Positions 25,852 to 34,403 of a stretch of 40,430 nt of DNA are shown piece by piece. Positions within the stretch are counted from its first letter, which is position 1. Every line of letters begins with the position of its first letter. Both the position numbers and the translations under genes were made by a program. The stretch is from Gemmatimonadaceae bacterium (GTDB lineage: Bacteria; Latescibacterota; UBA2968; UBA8231), in assembly GCA_002726335.1 (NCBI GenBank), contig PBSR01000020.1:1-40430 (forward strand). The letters run 5' to 3'. Under the pieces are notes generated by a model that worked only from the letters and a program-made list of their open reading frames with translations, was not told the DNA's origin and searched no databases.

Positions 25852-26095
25852 CGCAGGCAGGTCTCCTGACTTCCGGCACTCGCTGCAGGCCCCTTCCCGA
25901 CCGTCTGTCTGTCTCGACGATCAGTGGGTGTTGCCCTTGAAGCGTAACAGGCGAACCAGCATCAAGCTTGCTCGCCGTTGGCCGGTCACAGTGGCGGGAC
26001 CGCGGCAGATTCTCACTGCCTTCCCTATTCTCCAAAAGATCGCGAGGGCGACGGCAGTTCTGTCGCACTCGTGAGCTTCTGGCACCTGTGCCGTT
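25852..26095 (-). promoter_or_regulatory. Cobalamin riboswitch
   Basis: The minus-strand transcript from about 26095 carries the conserved cobalamin-aptamer parts in order: ACAGGTGCC near the 5' end (26081-26092), GGGAAGGCAGTGAGAATCTG followed by CCGCGGTCCCGCCACTGTGAC (the core), and GAAGTCAGGAGACCTGCC near the 3' end (about 25857-25874). Adenosylcobalamin (or hydroxocobalamin) binding would switch off the btuB-propeller-cob locus. It lies just after a good promoter. Confidence 0.95.
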
Positions 26096-26105
26096 ATGTC
26101 CCGTT

Positions 26106-26134
26106 AGGTTACGGCGGGCGTCAGGGGCCGTCAA
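26106..26134 (-). promoter_or_regulatory. Sigma70-like promoter of the btuB/cob locus
   Basis: On the minus strand TTGACG (26134-26129) and TAACCT (26111-26106) are 17 bases apart. Transcription would start near 26099, a few bases before the cobalamin riboswitch. The same -35 sequence, TTGACG, is used in the feo promoter at 477. Confidence 0.65.
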
Positions 26135-26206
26135 GCTCCGGGCAGGACACTTTGTTATCTTCATGCCCCCGAACGGCAATCAACCACGAGCCAAGGAGCG
26201 ACATCG

Positions 26207-26653
26207 GTGGTCATCGACGAACTGCAGCATGCGGCACAGTACCATGCGCTGGGAGCCCGTTTCGAGAAGGGCCTGCGCTGGCTTGCCGACAATGACGTGG
26301 CGGCCATGACGCCGGAGCGCTACGACATCGACGGTGACGACGTCTTCGTCATGGTGCAGGAGTACGATTCCAAGTCGAAGGCCGATGGCTTCTGGGAGGC
26401 GCACCGCCAGTACGCCGACATCCAGCTGGTCGTATCCGGCGCCGAACACATGGGCTACACTCCGACGACGTCCCTGAAGGCCGGAGAGTACGACGACAGC
26501 CGGGATTTTCTGCCTCTCGACGGGGAGGGCATGTTCATCGAGATGCGTGCCGGCACGTTCATGATCCTGTGGCCCCAGGATGCCCATATGCCGGGTATGG
26601 AGATCGACTCCTCATCGCCGGTGAAGAAAGCCGTCGTCAAGGTTCGCCTCTAG
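26207..26653 (+). CDS. yhcH: YhcH/YjgK/YiaL-family cupin protein
   Basis: 148 residues. The family's DVFVMVQEYDSKSKADGFWEAHRQYADIQLVVSG block (written in two parts: QEYDSKSKADGFWEAH and ADIQLVVSGAE) and FMILWPQDAHMPGM are clear; the His and Glu/Asp residues line a metal site in a cupin fold. Members sit in sialic-acid and other sugar-acid operons, with an unsettled role such as sugar anomer or epimer handling. GTG at 26207 follows AAGGAG by eight bases. Its TAG stop (26651-26653) is also the left end of a MITE-like element. The next gene, an enolase-superfamily dehydratase, was probably its operon neighbour before that insertion. Confidence 0.88.
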   Translation: MVIDELQHAAQYHALGARFEKGLRWLADNDVAAMTPERYDIDGDDVFVMVQEYDSKSKADGFWEAHRQYADIQLVVSGAEHMGYTPTTSLKAGEYDDSRDFLPLDGEGMFIEMRAGTFMILWPQDAHMPGMEIDSSSPVKKAVVKVRL

Positions 26654-26845
26654 TGTTCTGTTAAGGAGCGAACCTTGTATTCGGCCACCGATGAATCCCG
26701 GCTCGCGGCGTGATGCGCGTAAACGCGCCCACATCCCTGTGTTCGCTCACTCGCCGGGTCCACTGACCCGACTCGATCGCGCGCCTTGCGACCCGGGTCC
26801 CTCGGCGCCCTCATTTCACAAGGTCTACTCCTTAACAGAGCACTA
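26651..26845. mobile_element. MITE-like element, about 195 bp, TA/CTAG target
   Basis: Left end TAGTGTTCTGTTAAGGAG (26651-26668) and right end CTCCTTAACAGAGCACTA (26828-26845) are inverted copies matching at 17 of 18 positions; similarity goes on inward (ACCTTGT against ACAAGGT). Each end lies in a CTAG, with TA as likely duplicated target, like the insertion habit of IS630/Tc1-type elements. There is no ORF of note inside, so it would need a transposase from elsewhere. It separates yhcH from the enolase-superfamily gene, with its left TA falling in the yhcH stop codon. Confidence 0.75.
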
Positions 26846-26862
26846 GGCCGAGGACAAATGTG

Positions 26863-27954
26863 ATGAAGATCTCATCGATACAGACGATTCCGATCACCCC
26901 GCAGGGACACGGCACGCTCGGCTATCTCGTCATCGTCCGCACCGAAGACGGTCTGGAAGGTGTCGGTGAGATCGCCTCCGACTGCCATCCGGCAACCGTC
27001 GCCCATGCCGTACGTCGTCTGCCGCTCACCGGCAGGGACGCGTCGCGGATCGAGGACCTCTTCCAGTCGCTGCGCAACGGCGCGTTCTGGAGGGGGGGAC
27101 CGATCCACACCAGCGCCGTGAGTGCCATCGAGCAGGCGCTGTGGGATCTGAAAGGCAAACGGCTGGGCGTGCCGGTGTACGAGCTGGCCGGCGGCAAGGT
27201 GCGCGACCGCGTCCGACTCTACACGCACACCCGCTTCGGTGACGACAGCCCCGACGAGTTTGCCGCTTCGGCCCGTGATGCGGTGTCTCTCAGTTTCTCG
27301 GCGGTCAAGTTCGACCCTCTCGGTCTGGCTGTGCAGCAGCTGGACGGGCCCGATCTGCGGCGTGCCGTCGAGCGCGTGCGTGCAACCCGCGAGGCCATGG
27401 GCATCGATGGCGACATCCTCATCGAAGGCCACGGTCGCCTGAGTGCCGCTGCCGCCATCCGCTTCGCTGCCGCCGTCGTCGATTGTGAGCCCTTCTTCTT
27501 CGAGGAGCCCTGTCCCCCGGAGAACCCGGCGGAGATCGCCCGTGTCGCCGCTGCCACAACCATTCCCATCGCCGCCGGCGAGCGCTGCTATAGCCGCTGG
27601 GACTTCCGTCCCCTGCTCGAGGCCGGCGCCCTGGCCTACGTGCAGCCGGACCTGTGTCACTGCGGTGGATTCTGGGAAGGGCGCAAGATCGCCGCTCAGG
27701 CTGAGGTTTACGGCGCCCGCGTCATGCCGCACAACCCCAATGGCCCGATTTCGACCCTGGTCGGCGTGCATCTGGCCGCATGTACACCCAACTTCGAGAT
27801 GCTCGAGTATCCCCGACAACCGGAAGGGCGACCGCCGTTGCTGCGTGGCCTGCCGGATGTGGTCGACGGCCATATCACCGTCCCCGATGCCCCGGGCTGG
27901 GGCGTCGAGATCGACGAGGACATTCTGCGGCAGTTTCCGGCAGAGACGGACTGA
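26863..27954 (+). CDS. Mandelate racemase/enolase-superfamily sugar-acid dehydratase (galactonate-dehydratase-like)
   Basis: 363 residues, with the N-terminal capping domain and a TIM barrel. Candidate residues are K149 (SAVKFDPLG), E188 and H190 (LIEGHGR), E214/E215 (FFEEPCPPEN), E240 (AAGERCYSR) and H290 (VMPHNPNGP). The ligand-x-His pair and the late PHNPxGP His resemble D-galactonate dehydratase (DgoD) and related acid-sugar dehydratases, which remove water from a sugar acid to give a 2-keto-3-deoxy product. The substrate is not certain. ATG 26863 has GAGGAC upstream; GTG 26860 is the alternative. It lies after yhcH, with a MITE-like element between them. Confidence 0.88.
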   Translation: MKISSIQTIPITPQGHGTLGYLVIVRTEDGLEGVGEIASDCHPATVAHAVRRLPLTGRDASRIEDLFQSLRNGAFWRGGPIHTSAVSAIEQALWDLKGKRLGVPVYELAGGKVRDRVRLYTHTRFGDDSPDEFAASARDAVSLSFSAVKFDPLGLAVQQLDGPDLRRAVERVRATREAMGIDGDILIEGHGRLSAAAAIRFAAAVVDCEPFFFEEPCPPENPAEIARVAAATTIPIAAGERCYSRWDFRPLLEAGALAYVQPDLCHCGGFWEGRKIAAQAEVYGARVMPHNPNGPISTLVGVHLAACTPNFEMLEYPRQPEGRPPLLRGLPDVVDGHITVPDAPGWGVEIDEDILRQFPAETD

Positions 27955-27976
27955 GGCAGAGAGGGCAGCTGATCCG

Positions 27977-28246
27977 TTACGCAGACTTCTGCTGTAAGTG
28001 CTCCTTCATTTTAACCACGAGTTCGTCGTCATCCACGCAGGAATCCACCAGTTTGGTGAACGCGTCAGCCGACATCTCCGCTCCCTCCAGGAAGCGCTCG
28101 TCCGCGCCTCACGGATAGATGTAGGCGCCGAGACGCCCCGCAGCCCGCGCCCGGGCCTTGTCGGCAATACGCGCCAACCAGGGGATGTCCCCGATGATGA
28201 GGCCCCGGGCCCGCGGCTTGAACTCCAGACTATCTGATTCACTCAT
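27977..28246 (-). CDS. DUF5069-like small protein with in-frame TGA (candidate selenoprotein)
   Basis: Read through one in-frame TGA this gene gives 89 residues. Codons 1-45 encode MSESDSLEFKPRARGL, then IPWLARIADKARARAAGRLG and AYIYP, the N-terminal pattern of DUF5069 proteins (Leu-x-Arg-x-x-Asp-Lys-x-Arg-Ala). Codon 46 is TGA (28111-28109). Codons 47-89 stay in frame and continue the family pattern (DERFLEGAEMSADAF, then a DDDELVVKMKEHL helix) to TAA at 27979-27977. ATG 28246 has AGGAG seven bases upstream. A bacterial-SECIS-like hairpin follows the TGA. TGA is a normal stop elsewhere in the window, so a code change is excluded. A nonsense mutation is the alternative. The function of DUF5069 is unknown. 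Confidence 0.75.
28079..28096 (-). promoter_or_regulatory. SECIS-like hairpin downstream of the in-frame TGA
   Basis: On the minus strand CGCTTCC (28096-28090) pairs fully with GGGAGCG (28085-28079), with one U-G pair, leaving the loop TGGA. The stem begins 12 bases after the TGA and the loop G is about 21 bases after it, within the 16-37 range known for bacterial SECIS elements. A G in the first two loop bases is the usual SelB contact. It also codes for RFLEGAE, so it is compatible with the protein. Confidence 0.6.
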
Positions 28247-28323
28247 TCTCCCTCTCCTCTCTCGCATGGTTCAGGTGGCACAATGAACGTGTTCGCACCG
28301 GTTACTTCAAGAAGGGCCCGACG

Positions 28324-30240
28324 ATGATCCTTGGTCGTTTCGTAGAAGGTCTCGGCGAAGTGCTGGTCGCCCCGGGCGGTGTTCCCTTCTACCCGTTGCG
28401 GGCAGACCGCACGGCCTGGGCCCGTCTGCTTGCCGATGCCAGGTCGGCGGTTCTCGAGGCGGGGGAGGCGCATCTGGGATTCGACTGGCCCGCCGTACAG
28501 GCACGGCATTTCCTCATCTATCAGCGCCAGGGACGCCAGACCGACTACCTGGATGTGCGTTCGGCCCGGCGTGTCGCCCTGTCGGCGCTGGTACTGGCGG
28601 AGTGTGTCGAGGCATCGGGACGGTTTCTCGATGACATAGCCAATGGCATCTGGGCGACCTGCGAGGAGACGTACTGGGGGAATCCCGGGGCACTTTACAT
28701 GCAGAAGGCGGGTCGCGGTTTTCCCGATCCCGACGAACGGATCGTCGAACTGGGAACGGGGGAGACGGCCGCCCTGCTGGCGTGGACCCACGCCCTGCTC
28801 GATGAGGCCCTCGACGAGGTGTCACCCATGCTGCGCCGGCGCATCGACCACGAACTGCGCACCCGCGTTCTGGACGTCTGCCTGGCACGGGACGACTTCT
28901 GGTGGAGGGGACTCACCGGCGTGCCGGTGAACAACTGGACGCCGTGGGTGTGCGGCAACTGGCTGACCACACTGCTGCTCATCGAGAAGGACACGGAGCG
29001 GCGATGTCAGGCCGTGGGCAAGATTCTGCGCAGTCTCGACATCTTTCTGGATTCGTACGCTGAGGACGGGGGTTGTGATGAAGGACCGGCGTACTGGAAT
29101 CGAGCCGGCGCCAGCCTGCTGGAGTGTCTCGAGTTGCTGCACCACGCGTCGGGTGGAGCCATCGACGTCTACGACCATCCGAAGGTGCGACAGATCGGTC
29201 GGTTTCCGGCACGGGCGCAGATCGCTGACCACTGGTTCGTCAACTTCGCCGATGCCCCGGCCACCGTGTCGCCCTCTGCCTCGGTGCTCTACGCCTACGG
29301 CAAAAACATCGGCGACGACGGCCTGATGCGGCTGGGAGCATGGGCGGCCAGCATGGGCGATGTACTGCCCGCCGGGCCCAATGCCGGTCTCGCCCGGCAG
29401 CTGCACGCCCTGTTCCGGCTGGAAGAACTGGGATGCCATCACCCCTCCTCACCACCCTATCCGGCCGCCAGCTGGCTCCCCGGCATCCAGGTGCTGACGG
29501 CCCGCCGGCACGAGGGAACCACCGAGGGGCTCTTCGTCGCCGTCAAGGGCGGTACGAACGCCGAATCACACAACCACAACGACGTGGGCAACGTCATCGT
29601 CTATGTCGACGGGCGGCCCGTGCTCGTGGATCCGGGTGTCGAGACCTACTCGGCCAGGACCTTCAGCGACGAACGGTACGAGATCTGGACCATGCAGTCC
29701 GCCTACCACAACCTGCCCGAGATCGGCGGACACCAGCAGCTGGCGGCGCGACGGTACCTGCCTGGCGGCGTGAAGTACACTGAGAACGATCGGCGTGCCG
29801 CCCAAAGTGTCAGCTGCGACCTGTCGGACGAGAAGGCGTGTTTCCGTGCTGATATCGGCGGCGCTTACCCGTCGGAGGCCGGCGTGGTGTCATGGGTCAG
29901 GGAGGTGACGCTGGACCGGGTGGGAAAGGGAACTGTGTCAGTACGTGAGAGTGTCCGTTGCACTGGACCCAAGGAGATCGTGTTCAATCTCATCACGCCC
30001 TGCGAGGTCACCGTCGAATCCGGGGTTGTGCGCCTTGGTTCCCGGCCACTGCCCGGGGATCGCCTCGCCGGCGCTGCGACTCTGCACCACGACGACGAGC
30101 TGGCTGTTGAAACCGAATTTATCACCATCGACGATCCCCGTCTTCGGGAGAGTTGGGGAGACAGGCTGCACCGAGTTCGCCTGCGTCCCGCCGATCCGGT
30201 GACTGTGGGGGAGTGGGTCTTCGAGGCTCACGGTGCCTGA
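28324..30240 (+). CDS. Heparinase II/III-family polysaccharide-lyase-like protein
   Basis: 638 residues. The first about 370 are an alpha-helical toroid (many Trp- and His-rich helices such as NNWTPWVCGNWLTTLLL and DEGPAYWNRAGASLLECLEL), and the rest is a beta-sandwich region with the heparinase II/III signature ESHNHNDVGNVIVYVDG followed by PVLVDPGVETYS. Such proteins break acidic polysaccharides such as heparin-like, alginate or ulvan-like chains by beta-elimination. No clear signal peptide is seen, so it may act on imported oligosaccharides. It is divergent from the DUF5069-like gene and convergent with the sensor kinase. The nearby enolase-superfamily enzymes and sulfatases suggest breakdown of sulfated uronate-containing glycans. 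Confidence 0.88.
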   Translation: MILGRFVEGLGEVLVAPGGVPFYPLRADRTAWARLLADARSAVLEAGEAHLGFDWPAVQARHFLIYQRQGRQTDYLDVRSARRVALSALVLAECVEASGRFLDDIANGIWATCEETYWGNPGALYMQKAGRGFPDPDERIVELGTGETAALLAWTHALLDEALDEVSPMLRRRIDHELRTRVLDVCLARDDFWWRGLTGVPVNNWTPWVCGNWLTTLLLIEKDTERRCQAVGKILRSLDIFLDSYAEDGGCDEGPAYWNRAGASLLECLELLHHASGGAIDVYDHPKVRQIGRFPARAQIADHWFVNFADAPATVSPSASVLYAYGKNIGDDGLMRLGAWAASMGDVLPAGPNAGLARQLHALFRLEELGCHHPSSPPYPAASWLPGIQVLTARRHEGTTEGLFVAVKGGTNAESHNHNDVGNVIVYVDGRPVLVDPGVETYSARTFSDERYEIWTMQSAYHNLPEIGGHQQLAARRYLPGGVKYTENDRRAAQSVSCDLSDEKACFRADIGGAYPSEAGVVSWVREVTLDRVGKGTVSVRESVRCTGPKEIVFNLITPCEVTVESGVVRLGSRPLPGDRLAGAATLHHDDELAVETEFITIDDPRLRESWGDRLHRVRLRPADPVTVGEWVFEAHGA

Positions 30241-30248
30241 AGGACTGA

Positions 30249-32312
30249 CTACACGTGGCCCAGGCCCCGACCGACAGCTTCGAGCAATTCGTGGTGATGG
30301 GCGGGTTTCGTCAGGATGTCCGAAGCGCCGGGCAGTTGCTCGAGATCGACATTCTGGCCCGTGAAGATGAGCACACGCAGGTCAGGAAACAGCGGGTGCA
30401 GGTTCTGCAGCAGTTCCACGCCTGACATCTTCGGCATCGACAGGTCCAGGATGACGAGGGAGATCGCCGGAGCCTGATCGCGCATCAGCTGCAGAGCCAA
30501 TTCGCCATCCTCGACATCGATCACACAATACCCGGCGCGTTCGAGGACAACCCGCAGAACGTGGCGTATACCGGCTTCGTCTTCTACCAGAAGGATCGTC
30601 TCGCCCTTTCCGGTGAGTGACCGGGGCGACGCCAACTCCGGCGTTGCTGACTGGTCCTCACCAACGGGCAGGAAGACGGAGAACTGTGTGCCGCTACCGG
30701 GTTCACTGTCGATTTCGATCCGCCCCCCATGATCGCGGACGATGCCGTAGACCGTTGTCAGGCCCAGTCCCGTACCCTTGTCTGCAGCCTTCGTGGTGAA
30801 GAACGGCTCGAAGACCCTCTCGCGTGTGGTGTCATCCATGCCGCTGCCGTTGTCGCGAACACGGACGCGTATGCAGCGCCCGGAGTCGGCGACGACATCG
30901 TGTACCTCTACGTCGATGCGAGGTGTCGCCACATCGATCGCCTCGATCGCGTCACGGGCATTGAGGCAGAGGTTGACGACGATCTGCTGCAGCAGGCTGG
31001 CATTGCCGTGCACGCTCGGCAAGACATAACCGGGCTCTGCCAGGTACAGTTGAGCGGCCTCGCCGATAGTTCGCTGACACAGGCGGACCGCGGTTCGCAC
31101 GATCGCCACCACGTCCACGGAGACCATCTGCTTGTCATCGCGCCGGCTGAACTGCATCAACTCGCGGATCAGATCGGCCGCCCGAGTGCTGGCGTCGAGC
31201 GCGTCGTCGATGAACTCGCGTGCGTCGCCGGATGTCTCCGACCGGGCCAGTTCCAGGTTGCCCAGGATCATGGTCAGCATGTTGTTGAAGTTGTGCGACA
31301 CGCCGGCGATCATCTCACCGACGGCCTCCATCTTCTGCGATTGGCGCAACTGCCCTTCCAAACGGTCACGCTCGACGATGTCGAAGAATCTGGAAAACCC
31401 CTCAGTCAGCAACCTGGCGAAGCGTTCGATCAGGGCGATCTGAGCAGGATCGAAGGCGTTGACCCCAAGCCGGTTCAGCGCCAGGGTTCCGTGGCTGAAT
31501 GCCGCATCTACCAGTGACAGGCCCTGGGGCAACGGCGACGTGTCGTCGGTGCAGGGTACGTAACTCGACCTCCCCGTGCGCCAGACGTCACAGACCCAGG
31601 GGTAGCGGCTGACGTTGTCGGAGGCGGGTTCCCAGGAGAGACTGTGCAGGATCTCGAGTGGACGCAGGTTGCTTTCGCCGGCGTCCTTCCGTGAGCAACT
31701 GATAAAGTCGGTGCCCTCGGAGTTGATGATCTGGATCGTGCAGGAGTCATGCTCCACGTGCAGAGCCGAGAGCTGATCGCCGATCGCGGCGACGACGCCG
31801 AACAGGTCGCGGGCGTGGTCCATGGATGCGATGCGCAGACGCACGACGGTCTCGGCATCGGCGATGCGGCGTTCGCGGGCCAGTTCCTCCTCTGCCTGTT
31901 TCCTCTCCGAGATGTCCTGCAGGACCACCTGGATACTGCTGACGCGGCCGCCATCACCACGCACTGGAAAACAGGCAGCCGAGGTCCAGCGGTACGAGCC
32001 ATCACGGTGGAGGAGCCGGAACTCCTGGTGTTGTGAGGCGTGACCGAGAAGCGCCCGGCGATAGGCTCGCATGCCGACGGCCTGGTCGTCGGGGTGCGTG
32101 ATGCGGAAGCCGAAGCGCGGCATGTTGTAGAGTTCGTCGGCGGTGTACCCCGTCAGTTCCTCGATCTTGGCGCTGACATAGAGGCAACCGCCGCTCGGGC
32201 CAAGGAGGAAGACGCCGAAATTCGGATTCTCCACCAATGTGCGGTAGCGGGCCTCCGATTGCGCGAGGTCCTGGTACGCTCTCGGATCGGGTGGGGTGTC
32301 AGCGGGGCTCAC
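30249..32312 (-). CDS. Hybrid sensor histidine kinase (PAS, GAF-like, HisKA, HATPase, receiver)
   Basis: 687 residues, no membrane segment seen. Order: PAS with PAC tail (about 12-140; [16 protein letters not shown], then [12 protein letters not shown]), a GAF-like sensor region (about 150-315), HisKA with phosphorylated H340 ([10 protein letters not shown]), HATPase with N451 ([12 protein letters not shown]) and [10 protein letters not shown] and [13 protein letters not shown], and a C-terminal receiver with D623 (LVILDLSMP) and K669. It fits soluble relay kinases that pass phosphate from H340 to D623 and then to a partner. GTG 32312 with GGAG ten bases upstream is chosen; GTG 32375 is another start. 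No cognate regulator gene is adjacent. Confidence 0.92.
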   Translation of the reverse strand: MSPADTPPDPRAYQDLAQSEARYRTLVENPNFGVFLLGPSGGCLYVSAKIEELTGYTADELYNMPRFGFRITHPDDQAVGMRAYRRALLGHASQHQEFRLLHRDGSYRWTSAACFPVRGDGGRVSSIQVVLQDISERKQAEEELARERRIADAETVVRLRIASMDHARDLFGVVAAIGDQLSALHVEHDSCTIQIINSEGTDFISCSRKDAGESNLRPLEILHSLSWEPASDNVSRYPWVCDVWRTGRSSYVPCTDDTSPLPQGLSLVDAAFSHGTLALNRLGVNAFDPAQIALIERFARLLTEGFSRFFDIVERDRLEGQLRQSQKMEAVGEMIAGVSHNFNNMLTMILGNLELARSETSGDAREFIDDALDASTRAADLIRELMQFSRRDDKQMVSVDVVAIVRTAVRLCQRTIGEAAQLYLAEPGYVLPSVHGNASLLQQIVVNLCLNARDAIEAIDVATPRIDVEVHDVVADSGRCIRVRVRDNGSGMDDTTRERVFEPFFTTKAADKGTGLGLTTVYGIVRDHGGRIEIDSEPGSGTQFSVFLPVGEDQSATPELASPRSLTGKGETILLVEDEAGIRHVLRVVLERAGYCVIDVEDGELALQLMRDQAPAISLVILDLSMPKMSGVELLQNLHPLFPDLRVLIFTGQNVDLEQLPGASDILTKPAHHHELLEAVGRGLGHV

Positions 32313-32440
32313 GGGGTTGTTTCTCCAAGATGACAGATGAGGCCAACGATAACCGATCTGCCGGATTGCGGCCACGCGGATCGTTCTTGAAGTGAAGCGT
32401 GCGACGTCCTACTGTCTGCACTCACGAAAGGTCTGCACAG

Positions 32441-33583
32441 ATGAAGATCACCAACATCTCCGTCGAACGATTCCGCACGAAGGGCCACACCGTGGCAGAT
32501 GTCGAGGGGCACGGTCATCCAGCAGCCGAACCGTATGAGACGACCTCGTCACTGACGAGGATCCGCACCGACGCCGGGGTGGATGGCATCTGCCTGGGAG
32601 GGAGCGCCGCCGCCATCGACGGCATCATCAAGCCCCTGCTCGTCGGCCGCGACCCCTTCTTTCGCGAGGCCATCTGGCAGGCCATGAACGAACGCCAGCG
32701 GCTGCACAAAGGCACTCTGTCAGACCGAATCATGGCCACGGTGGACATGGCCCTGTGGGATCTGGCGGGCAAGGCCCTCGGGCTGCCCGTCTACAAGCTG
32801 CTGGGGGCGACGCGTACCAAGGTCCCGGCCTACGCCTCCACCATGTGCGGCGACGATCTCAAAGGTGGGCTGTCGACTCCGGAGGAGTACGGGGCGTTCG
32901 CTCTGGCCTGCAAGGAGCGGGGCTACCCGGGCTTCAAGCTGCACACGTGGCAGCCACCCATCGAGTGGGCCCCCGATCCGAAAATGGACATCGCCGCTTG
33001 TGCCGCAGTGCGCGACGCCGTTGGCCCTGACATCAAGCTGATGCTCGACCCATTTCACTTCTACAGCCGCGATCAGTCACGGTGGATCGGCCGGGAACTG
33101 GAGAAGCTCGACTACCATTGGATGGAGGAGCCCATGGACGAGCAGTCCATGGGCTCCTATAAATGGCTGACCGATGAACTCGATCTGACCATCGTCGGTC
33201 CAGAAACGATGGAAGGCAAGATGTTCACCCGGGCGGAGTGGATCGTCCACGGCGCCGCGGATGTGAGCCGCGCAGGTGTGGGAGACGTAGGTGGGCTGAC
33301 CCCATTGATGAAGACGATCCATCTGTGCGAGGCACACGGAGTGGCCTGCGAGATCCACGGCGGGGGACCGGGCAACCTGACCGCTCTGTGTGCGATGAAC
33401 ATCCCCGGCGAGTTCTACGAACGGGGGTTGCTGCATCCCTTCGTCGATTACGACGAGCCGCCGCCACACCTCAATTCCATCGCCGATCCGCTGGATGACG
33501 AGGGCAACGTGACGATCTCGGACGAACCCGGGCTGGGGTGGGATGTGAACTGGGACTGGGTCGAGGCGAACCGCGTGGAGTAG
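32441..33583 (+). CDS. Mandelate racemase/muconate-lactonizing-type enolase-superfamily enzyme
   Basis: 380 residues. Metal ligands are D203 (LMLDPFH), E229/E230 (WMEEPMD) and E255 (VGPETMEG); K166 in GFKLHTW and H306 in EIHGGGPGN are likely acid/base residues. The N-terminal capping domain begins MKITNISVERFR. It is a different subgroup from the enzyme at 26863 (the K166 motif is KLH, and the third-ligand segment is GPETMEG and not AAGER). The reaction probably starts with removal of a proton next to a carboxylate, giving a dehydrated or epimerised sugar acid, but the substrate is unknown. ATG 32441 follows a short spacer from AAAGG. It is divergent from the kinase gene, with 128 bases between them. 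Confidence 0.87.
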   Translation: MKITNISVERFRTKGHTVADVEGHGHPAAEPYETTSSLTRIRTDAGVDGICLGGSAAAIDGIIKPLLVGRDPFFREAIWQAMNERQRLHKGTLSDRIMATVDMALWDLAGKALGLPVYKLLGATRTKVPAYASTMCGDDLKGGLSTPEEYGAFALACKERGYPGFKLHTWQPPIEWAPDPKMDIAACAAVRDAVGPDIKLMLDPFHFYSRDQSRWIGRELEKLDYHWMEEPMDEQSMGSYKWLTDELDLTIVGPETMEGKMFTRAEWIVHGAADVSRAGVGDVGGLTPLMKTIHLCEAHGVACEIHGGGPGNLTALCAMNIPGEFYERGLLHPFVDYDEPPPHLNSIADPLDDEGNVTISDEPGLGWDVNWDWVEANRVE

Positions 33584-33591
33584 TCCCGCCG

Positions 33592-34215
33592 TTACTCCAG
33601 GTGCGATGCCACTCGTGAGAGGTCGTCTCGCATCTGCCCGACGTCCGCCTGCAATACGCCCACGTCGGATCGTATCTGCACCATGTCCGTCTGCATGGCT
33701 ACCATGTCTGCCCGTATCTGCACTATGTCTTCCTGCATGGCTACCATGTCTGTCCGTATCTGCACTATGTCCGTCTGCATGGCTACCATGTCTCCCCGCA
33801 TGGCTACCATGTCTTCCTGCATGGCTACCATGTCTCCCTGCATGGCTACCATGTCTCCCTGCATGGTTACCATGTCTCCCCGCATGGCTACCATGTCTCC
33901 CCGCATCTGTGCCATTTCGGCCCCGAATTCTCCCATCTGGCTCTGCAGCTGGAGCATGGGTGGGAGGAAAATCCCGGCAACGGTCATCCAGCTGACGAGA
34001 AGCACGCCGATGGTCCAGCGGAACTGCGTCGCCATTCGGGTTTCGACCCGTTCAAAGCGTTCGTCCACCCGCTCGAAGCGCTCGTCTATCCGCTCGAAGC
34101 GAGCGTGAACAGCGCGGATCTCCTGGCGCAGGTCACGGATCTCCTGCAAGAGGAAAGAGATCCAGTTCAGTTCGGTAGGATTGTCTGGCATTTCAGGGGA
34201 AGTGGTCTCGGCCAT
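33592..34215 (-). CDS. Membrane-anchored coiled-coil protein with heptad repeats
   Basis: 207 residues. The N-terminal part is a charged coiled coil with ERF-ERV/DERFERV heptads (about 38-58), a single membrane helix (about 68-88, WTIGVLLVSWMTVAGIFLPPM) and a C-terminal coiled coil of 14 near-identical seven-residue units (DMVAMQG, DMVAMRG, DIVQIRT, and so on; 107-203). No enzyme motif. It resembles small membrane coiled-coil proteins without known function. It probably makes long oligomeric coils in the membrane-proximal space. The start ATG 34215 (MAETTSPEMPDN) is chosen because an upstream GTG/ATG would add a basic leader. Confidence 0.7.
   Translation of the reverse strand: MAETTSPEMPDNPTELNWISFLLQEIRDLRQEIRAVHARFERIDERFERVDERFERVETRMATQFRWTIGVLLVSWMTVAGIFLPPMLQLQSQMGEFGAEMAQMRGDMVAMRGDMVTMQGDMVAMQGDMVAMQEDMVAMRGDMVAMQTDIVQIRTDMVAMQEDIVQIRADMVAMQTDMVQIRSDVGVLQADVGQMRDDLSRVASHLE
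33607..33897. repeat. 21-base tandem repeat inside the coiled-coil gene
   Basis: About 14 copies of a 21-base unit, in plus-strand form like ATGGCTACCATGTCTCCCTGC. The 21-base length keeps frame and equals one coiled-coil heptad (DMVAMQG). The copies in the middle (about 33720-33880) are nearly identical, which indicates recent expansion by slippage or unequal crossover; the end copies are more diverged. This is not a CRISPR array, since there are no spacers. Confidence 0.9.
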
Positions 34216-34403
34216 CTGGGATTCCTCTTGAAGATAGCTCTGGGGTCTCAGGGTTCCAACCTTCCCCAGGCTCTGCGGCAATCTTCGTGCCCGCCGGACC
34301 ACTCGAGAGAGGTCGCTGTGCTCCGTTTCCCTCCGGTGACAGTTGTGGGTGCCCGAACTCTCAATCTACTTTGAGATGGAACTCCCTAAGAGGACGGACC
34401 GCC

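Noticed and set aside
28006..28242. Alternative minus-strand ORF over the DUF5069-like gene
   Set aside because: Ser/Arg-rich frame-shadow with no family match, while the other frame matches DUF5069 through a TGA and has the better ribosome site.
27977..28246. Alternative genetic code with TGA as sense
   Set aside because: Many genes in the window end in TGA, several with ATGA overlaps, so TGA is a stop here in general.
33607..33897. CRISPR array
   Set aside because: The units are adjacent without unique spacers and encode coiled-coil heptads.
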